The notes under the pieces were generated by a model. It was not told the origin of the DNA. It made no database searches and saw only the letters and a program-made list of their open reading frames with translations. A DNA stretch of 9,765 bases, from NCBI GenBank assembly GCA_963169055.1, contig CAUJFU010000303.1, positions 1-9,765 on the forward strand, in the 5' to 3' direction. Position numbers and translations under genes: made by a program. The stretch is from Myxococcota bacterium (GTDB taxonomy: Bacteria; Myxococcota_C; UBA6777). The first letter of the stretch is position 1, and every line of letters begins with the position of its first letter. Shown piece after piece: positions 8,601-9,765 of the stretch.

Positions 8601-9025
8601 GCATGAAACAGCAAACTGCCTACACCGATCGCAAGAAAGGCGATCAAGGTGATCCACCAAACCGCGAGGTGACGAAGCGTATCCACAAAAAAACCAAGCG
8701 GAGCTAACATGATCCAGCGCAAAAGTTGGGGAGGCATCTGGATCTGGCGGGCATAAAGCCACAAACCAAGCCCAAGCAAGGGGAAGATCATCAAGCGTGC
8801 CGATAGCCACCCCACGGACTCTTGATCGCGTTCTGTCCAGCCCATGAAATAGGCGCTCGCAAGAAACGTGGAGATCAGCAGAAAGCGCACAAAAAGCCGA
8901 TACAGCAAAGAAAACGCACGACTGCGGATCACCTCTTTCCATGCTTGCAGGGGTTGGATCAAACCAAAAGACAGAGAGGTCGAAAGGGGAGAAAGCGTTT
9001 CGTTTTCTTTTGTTTTTGGGGTCAT
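2624..9025 (-). CDS. Giant polytopic membrane protein with NACHT/STAND-like NTPase core and TPR-like C-terminus
   Basis: A 2133-residue protein with no family name I can give. Probable membrane helices lie near residues 39-61, 72-92, 101-115, 119-141, 157-173, 177-197, 225-247, 329-348 and 350-364, with a polar loop of about 80 residues before the last pair. A helical, HEAT-like stretch covers about 500-620 and 697-800. Residues 625-689 are five 12-residue Ser/Thr-rich repeats. About 800-1190 is unassigned and mostly helical. The P-loop core follows: GEAGMGHT (1200-1207), Walker B CLYIDGFHEA (1303-1312), a sensor-like strand LFLSIRR (1339-1345) and a distal FASLQLQEYLVFLEL (1561-1575), which matches the F-x-x-x-x-x-QEY-L motif of NACHT/STAND proteins. 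A low-complexity linker spans 1597-1625. TPR-like helices fill about 1720-2060. Two catalytic positions are altered: His1206 replaces the Walker A lysine, and His1310 replaces the second Asp of the usual DGxDE. Likely role: a membrane-anchored sensor or scaffold for the downstream protease. The start ATG has only a weak GAGCGGG site and may be translationally coupled to a short upstream frame. Confidence 0.9.
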   Translation of the reverse strand: MTPKTKENETLSPLSTSLSFGLIQPLQAWKEVIRSRAFSLLYRLFVRFLLISTFLASAYFMGWTERDQESVGWLSARLMIFPLLGLGLWLYARQIQMPPQLLRWIMLAPLGFFVDTLRHLAVWWITLIAFLAIGVGSLLFHARFDKTLQGAQRFRQTILDITILLVIVSQLFLPRKIFAALMAFIPLVALIVFYNFILERDRLMRAKALELRDPPRWLIRANRLIPSSTYLFLLLPAFLFAEAILFQAFDQTFQNERILQTSRTKQRLKLTTTTSAPSIPTASSDRLLRPTLTDWLRFTVIGQIHARDAHTRKLVYSPSTGQPEYLALGTGYTLIGSLLRALLIFFYAKRLLLIYLLLMDSFLGIRVNREAVDANDPHATHPLKQHQDSIQRTVDSYPRIWAAFLVRGVKGNHALLDPLAGLIWFFQWMRACALPRLLPFLKPTPMPPEERWSRILREEQINLIGNMQDRAWALEALIGIAAPTLRTDRWRRLYAFRNWPILGPWVRWLFTPPEDAIRARILQEIARVVEHSVRYGEHSVALSDIETELLTSEQIWQLRNRALFVLQTLLREPSPALRLAAARSILSIAQLQRPTLDGDLPIWQSTTQELLLALQALQPTPPASSAIPETADSLESSVISETADSLASSAIPETTDSLESSVISETATSKITDSLASSVISDPTDPFAASAVSSPDEQLHTLLDALGHIGIDTAIQELANLRKADPSLSMAILRAIGYADQASGHPNAGLPIAQSLLSSVCQDPQTPEATVAIASLVRLSFPWPVARLFHQVTQQRYARQHIQNTLSQLAQQLEELDHQAKQAPLQGNALQQQRDLYRQHRQQLQSAEDLILRKLQTIHDTFWSLQHFNAMILVSAYLEGEGFERTPEYTDALEKLSLEDPQGWKEFFAQLPTLEDPNSWIAPFHRFAQWTASQQPSTHPEETAQASPLQIFFEMKEALRPEALGHDLTQRHQRLQDLLSRYIQILHRVLLRYSEGMAARPTFFFCFSDPSDTHEPPRASWWQLTMSGVTPWIQPLHDAPSHLEAHKLYLAYEQFTPLRLSPALQLTWEPQPQPQRLLHGHLPKALWWAYNINRSPQLHLRAIGHSDNRDYWQSPLSLTDSLEWETQLAQLREMQESRTLEGIDLLFLEKRSRASFRQVFARSRLREQEALLVERDDAKKLDNFLENERIDAPNIFLLAGEAGMGHTLLLLQHARSQVRANRERKPLEKRYTFFLDIGLLAPHQNLATWLCHELQIQSSPEEQLAQQKRPEQSLLKIFKHFRNLFDPDHHVQRKQDEDRPQFCLYIDGFHEAPQHGIQRFAEALLLAQKLHRSHPWFRLFLSIRRSFLEHHLHDPCMRPFLRNGSFHPPQELFYRERSGVHGVLQSLPPFRDDNQTERPELLRAYQRFFNYTDTSGTPRYRPDRADIRELERFGMTRAILAHPSLLPVVMETYHRKELKDDIHLTDLFELYMERFHKGERDFFSLLICRMLYGHSDIHHSPHLWDSQALLPETALLSEAAFAPFLDSFKYGTTVYDDLRARGILLRQWRTPHDRPLRTVGFASLQLQEYLVFLELWTHKIDWHSLHPVDWKTIHPHTETETETENSSERTQEKSPEPSEPSEPSDGSLMQKDPVGWLLAMAEQSDRFRPLEGALALILLRLIEDHAFQAVADFNDRSTSLGQRNRYILFRALQNLDVRALTRPNGVLDVVLKEISRGDLVLLQELGQALGRRGQYHEVDALFGLLLDRPAYADQLIAFPQEMTELLLARADNKRKLLAQESGGRLSQRAYEEGRAVYLSALQRIQEQTKDPAQQAVVLRFLGIYELDTNHPEEAATSLARAWSLLQESEQIEIIEERSPHRAWIRHLQSSVKRRTFETQHTTLSKEQQRALLLDARQLAEDALQRTLAHRSSEQTELLAQAYDNLARILVGLATLNDESTQSLEQLQQAAESFEGSIQAKRALNDFLGMAMSFSGLGAAHLQRAKLLTQENIPDATEWDAAKEHFQQALAINRDRLQSGFGIALSYQSLADLHLAHPAHQTTGISYLTDALLAFARIGATGPCRTIIQRLVKEIATLPLQDTRRLLTALIEQIQRLHEISDWLIQTLWEEFSATLGDKLPRALRDLFKGFFSS
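4151..4183 (-). repeat. 9-bp microsatellite coding a P-S-E linker
   Basis: On the plus strand the unit is TCGGATGGT, three near-perfect copies plus a partial fourth. On the coding strand it gives PEPSEPSEPSD (residues 1615-1625 of the giant protein). With the 6-bp repeat at 4214-4237 it forms a flexible linker between the NACHT/STAND core and the TPR-like half. Whole-unit gains or losses would keep the reading frame. Confidence 0.8.
4214..4237 (-). repeat. 6-bp microsatellite coding Thr-Glu repeats
   Basis: Tandem TTTCTG-type hexamers on the plus strand encode TETETETE (residues 1597-1604 of the giant protein). This is a low-complexity acidic linker directly before the P-S-E linker; length change in steps of six bases stays in frame. 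Confidence 0.8.
5405..5428 (-). other. Non-canonical Walker A motif (Lys replaced by His)
   Basis: Codons for GEAGMGHT. The spacing and surroundings are those of a P-loop (hydrophobic NIFLL strand before, helix after), but the catalytic lysine codon is CAC, His. The matching Walker B lies near 5090-5119. This points to weakened or altered nucleotide handling in the giant protein. Confidence 0.85.
6959..7153 (-). repeat. 36-bp tandem repeat array coding a Ser/Thr-rich linker
   Basis: Five units of 12 codons, residues 625-689 of the giant protein. Two unit types alternate, SAIPETADSLES and SVISETADSLAS, giving a 72-bp higher-order period. The fourth unit carries a five-codon insertion (ending TSKIT) and the fifth is more diverged. 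Similarity between same-type units at DNA level is high, suggesting recent duplication of a pair. The product is probably a flexible linker between two helical-repeat blocks. Confidence 0.88.
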
Positions 9026-9129
9026 GATCCCGCTCGGGTGGTGGGTGGAGAAAAAAGTTTCGTGATGCGTTTGTGATAGGAAAGAACAGAGATATCGGCC
9101 TTTTTGGTTGGCGGAAAGTTGGACTTCAT
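9022..9129 (-). CDS. Possible 35-residue leader peptide overlapping the giant gene start
   Basis: ATG at 9127-9129 opens a 35-codon frame (begins MKSNFPPTKKADISVL) whose TGA stop at 9022-9024 overlaps the ATG of the giant gene as ATGA. That overlap is typical of translationally coupled genes, and the giant gene has no strong binding site of its own. The peptide is basic, with no membrane helix or recognisable domain. Against it: no purine-rich site precedes its ATG (an in-frame TGA is two codons upstream), and the frame is short enough to occur by chance. Confidence 0.3.
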   Translation of the reverse strand: MKSNFPPTKKADISVLSYHKRITKLFSPPTTRAGS

Positions 9130-9202
9130 CCGTCAGTCAAAGGGCAGCAACAAGGTTGTGTTTTGCTTTTGTGGATGGTTTGGGTTTATGTTGTGGGTTG
9201 TG

Positions 9203-9232
9203 AGTATAGAGACGCAAGCAGCAGACCGTCAA
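9203..9232 (-). promoter_or_regulatory. Strong sigma70-type promoter for the minus-strand operon
   Basis: On the minus strand, TTGACG (9227-9232) and TATACT (9203-9208) are separated by 18 bases; each hexamer matches consensus at five of six positions. Transcription would start near 9196, leaving about 170 nt before the giant gene. It is the best promoter I found in the window and points at the giant gene, protease and small gene. Confidence 0.65.
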
Positions 9233-9387
9233 GGAGATATTCTTTTTGAACGCTCTAAAAAAGCGGCCATCTTTTCGCGTTCGCCCGAACCAACCGTGCG
9301 CAGCCTCGTTTCGTTGCTTGTTGTTGGCAATCCCGCTTGTTGCCGCCTTTGTGTGGTCAAAAACGCGCCTATTTTTGTTTGACTGTT

Positions 9388-9400
9388 GCGAATCATTCGC
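9388..9400. promoter_or_regulatory. 13-bp perfect palindrome, possible operator
   Basis: GCGAAT, one central C, ATTCGC: perfect 6-bp arms. It lies between the divergent genes, upstream of the minus-strand promoter and about 160 nt before the plus-strand start, a natural place for a dimeric regulator. I do not recognise the site as that of a known regulator. Confidence 0.35.
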
Positions 9401-9548
9401 GGTTCTTTTGATGCCGTGATGCTTCCAAAGGAAAGAACGGGTGTGATCTGCCCTGCTGAGTTTGTGCGAAATGTTCCAATCTATCCAAAACAATTTTGCT
9501 ATTTCATCCCAAAAAAGCCCTCGTTGGACTTGATCCCGAGGCTTGTAT

Positions 9549-9554
9549 AGGAGG
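9549..9554 (+). promoter_or_regulatory. Consensus ribosome binding site of the divergent gene
   Basis: AGGAGG, a perfect anti-Shine-Dalgarno match, seven bases before the ATG at 9562-9564. It is the strongest such site in the window and is the main reason for calling the divergent gene real. Confidence 0.8.
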
Positions 9555-9561
9555 CCCCGCC

Positions 9562-9765
9562 ATGAACCAATTGCCACTTCTCCAACAACAACGCACCACA
9601 CGCCAACAACAAATGATGCTCAGTAAGCTTCAAGGGGGGGGGCCTCGTTTTGGAGCATCTCAGGGCGACTCTGTCCAAGCCAACGGTGGAACACGCCGCG
9701 CACGTTTTGACGAAGGCTGTGATCCCTCGAAAACGACCCGTTCCCGTTTTCACGAGGAAGATCTA
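9562..9765 (+). CDS. Divergent protein of unknown function, N-terminal 68 residues only
   Basis: Open frame from ATG 9562 to the right edge, so the C-terminus is missing. The visible part is Gln-rich (three QQQ-type clusters within residues 1-20), then GGG, then a polar Arg/Asp/Gly stretch ending RSRFHEEDL. It has no signal peptide or membrane helix. It looks like a disordered N-terminal tail of a larger protein and no domain is identifiable. Codon choice (CAA, GAA, CGC, CGT, AAA) fits the other genes here and supports this frame over the alternatives. A run of nine G (9634-9642) lies 73 bases into the gene. Being divergent from the operon across a shared control region, it may be a regulator or another system component; that is a guess. 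Confidence 0.75.
   Translation, partial: MNQLPLLQQQRTTRQQQMMLSKLQGGGPRFGASQGDSVQANGGTRRARFDEGCDPSKTTRSRFHEEDL
9634..9642 (+). repeat. G9 homopolymer inside the divergent gene
   Basis: Nine consecutive G encode Gly-Gly-Gly at codons 25-27. One extra G would bring a TGA at 9708-9710 into frame; one fewer G gives a different frame that stays open to the window edge. It could be a slippage hotspot or an assembly error site. Confidence 0.85.

Larger units (their letters stand above)
9130..9561. other. Divergent intergenic control region
   Basis: About 430 bases with no convincing gene. It holds the minus-strand promoter at 9203-9232, a perfect 13-bp palindrome at 9388-9400, a GGCAA/TTGCC short inverted repeat near 9332-9350, T-rich runs around 9371-9380, and the plus-strand ribosome binding site at 9549-9554. 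For the plus-strand gene I find no full -35/-10 pair; the best is an extended -10-like TGCTATTTC at 9497-9505 without a -35. Base composition is more AT-rich and T-tract-rich than the coding parts. Confidence 0.7.

Noticed and set aside
9104-9382. 92-codon plus-strand frame in the divergent region
   Set aside because: No ribosome binding site, overlaps the promoter and leader of the minus-strand operon, and the Cys/Phe/Val composition gives no domain.
9137-9601. 154-codon minus-strand frame in the divergent region
   Set aside because: It has no ribosome binding site, runs through the consensus AGGAGG and start of the plus-strand gene and across the good minus-strand promoter, and its composition does not look like a protein.
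9643-9765. Alternative reading frame after the G9 tract (if the true count were eight)
   Set aside because: It stays open, but uses AGG, AAG and GTG far more than the other genes here. The frame given by nine G fits the local codon preference better, so it was kept.
1-9765. CRISPR arrays, tRNA or rRNA genes, transposases or attachment sites
   Set aside because: The only tandem repeats are in-frame coding repeats. I saw no regularly spaced direct repeats with unique spacers, no tRNA-like cloverleaf and no transposase or integrase motifs.

Overview
The window is bacterial and moderately GC-rich by eye. It carries three tightly arranged minus-strand genes and the first 68 codons of a divergent plus-strand gene. 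I cannot assign the organism. The codon style (AAA, GAA and CAA preferred over AAG, GAG and CAG) and the very large, linker-rich signalling-type protein suit a bacterium with a complex lifestyle, such as Myxococcota, Chloroflexota or Cyanobacteria. Four GCGATCGC octamers in under 10 kb weakly recall cyanobacterial HIP1, but this is not decisive.

Layout from right to left. A divergent control region (about 9130-9561) separates a plus-strand gene starting at 9562 with a perfect AGGAGG from a minus-strand operon. A good sigma70-type promoter on the minus strand (TTGACG, 18 nt, TATACT; 9203-9232) probably starts the operon, leaving a leader of about 170 nt. The end of that leader can encode a 35-residue peptide whose stop overlaps the next start codon as ATGA. 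The next gene is a 2133-residue polytopic membrane protein (2624-9025). It has 8 or more N-terminal membrane segments, a helical-repeat region, a Ser/Thr-rich 12-residue repeat linker, a NACHT/STAND-like P-loop core with a non-canonical Walker A (His in place of Lys), and C-terminal TPR-like repeats. After 160 nt comes a 723-residue soluble FtsH-like protease (292-2463). It has a degenerate N-terminal AAA-like module, an intact AAA+ ATPase with a p97/PAN-like pore loop, and an intact M41 zinc peptidase. Finally, 34 nt further on, a small gene begins with an AAAGGAG site and runs off the left edge.

My reading is that the membrane STAND-like protein senses or scaffolds, and the protease, which has lost the FtsH membrane anchor, is its effector. 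The small protein would be an adaptor or substrate. This resembles in outline the FtsH-containing multi-component ('ternary') NTP-dependent conflict systems described by comparative genomics in multicellular bacteria. That assignment is inference from domain content and synteny, and no vWA or MoxR partner is visible within the window. The core is well supported; the biological role is not demonstrated.
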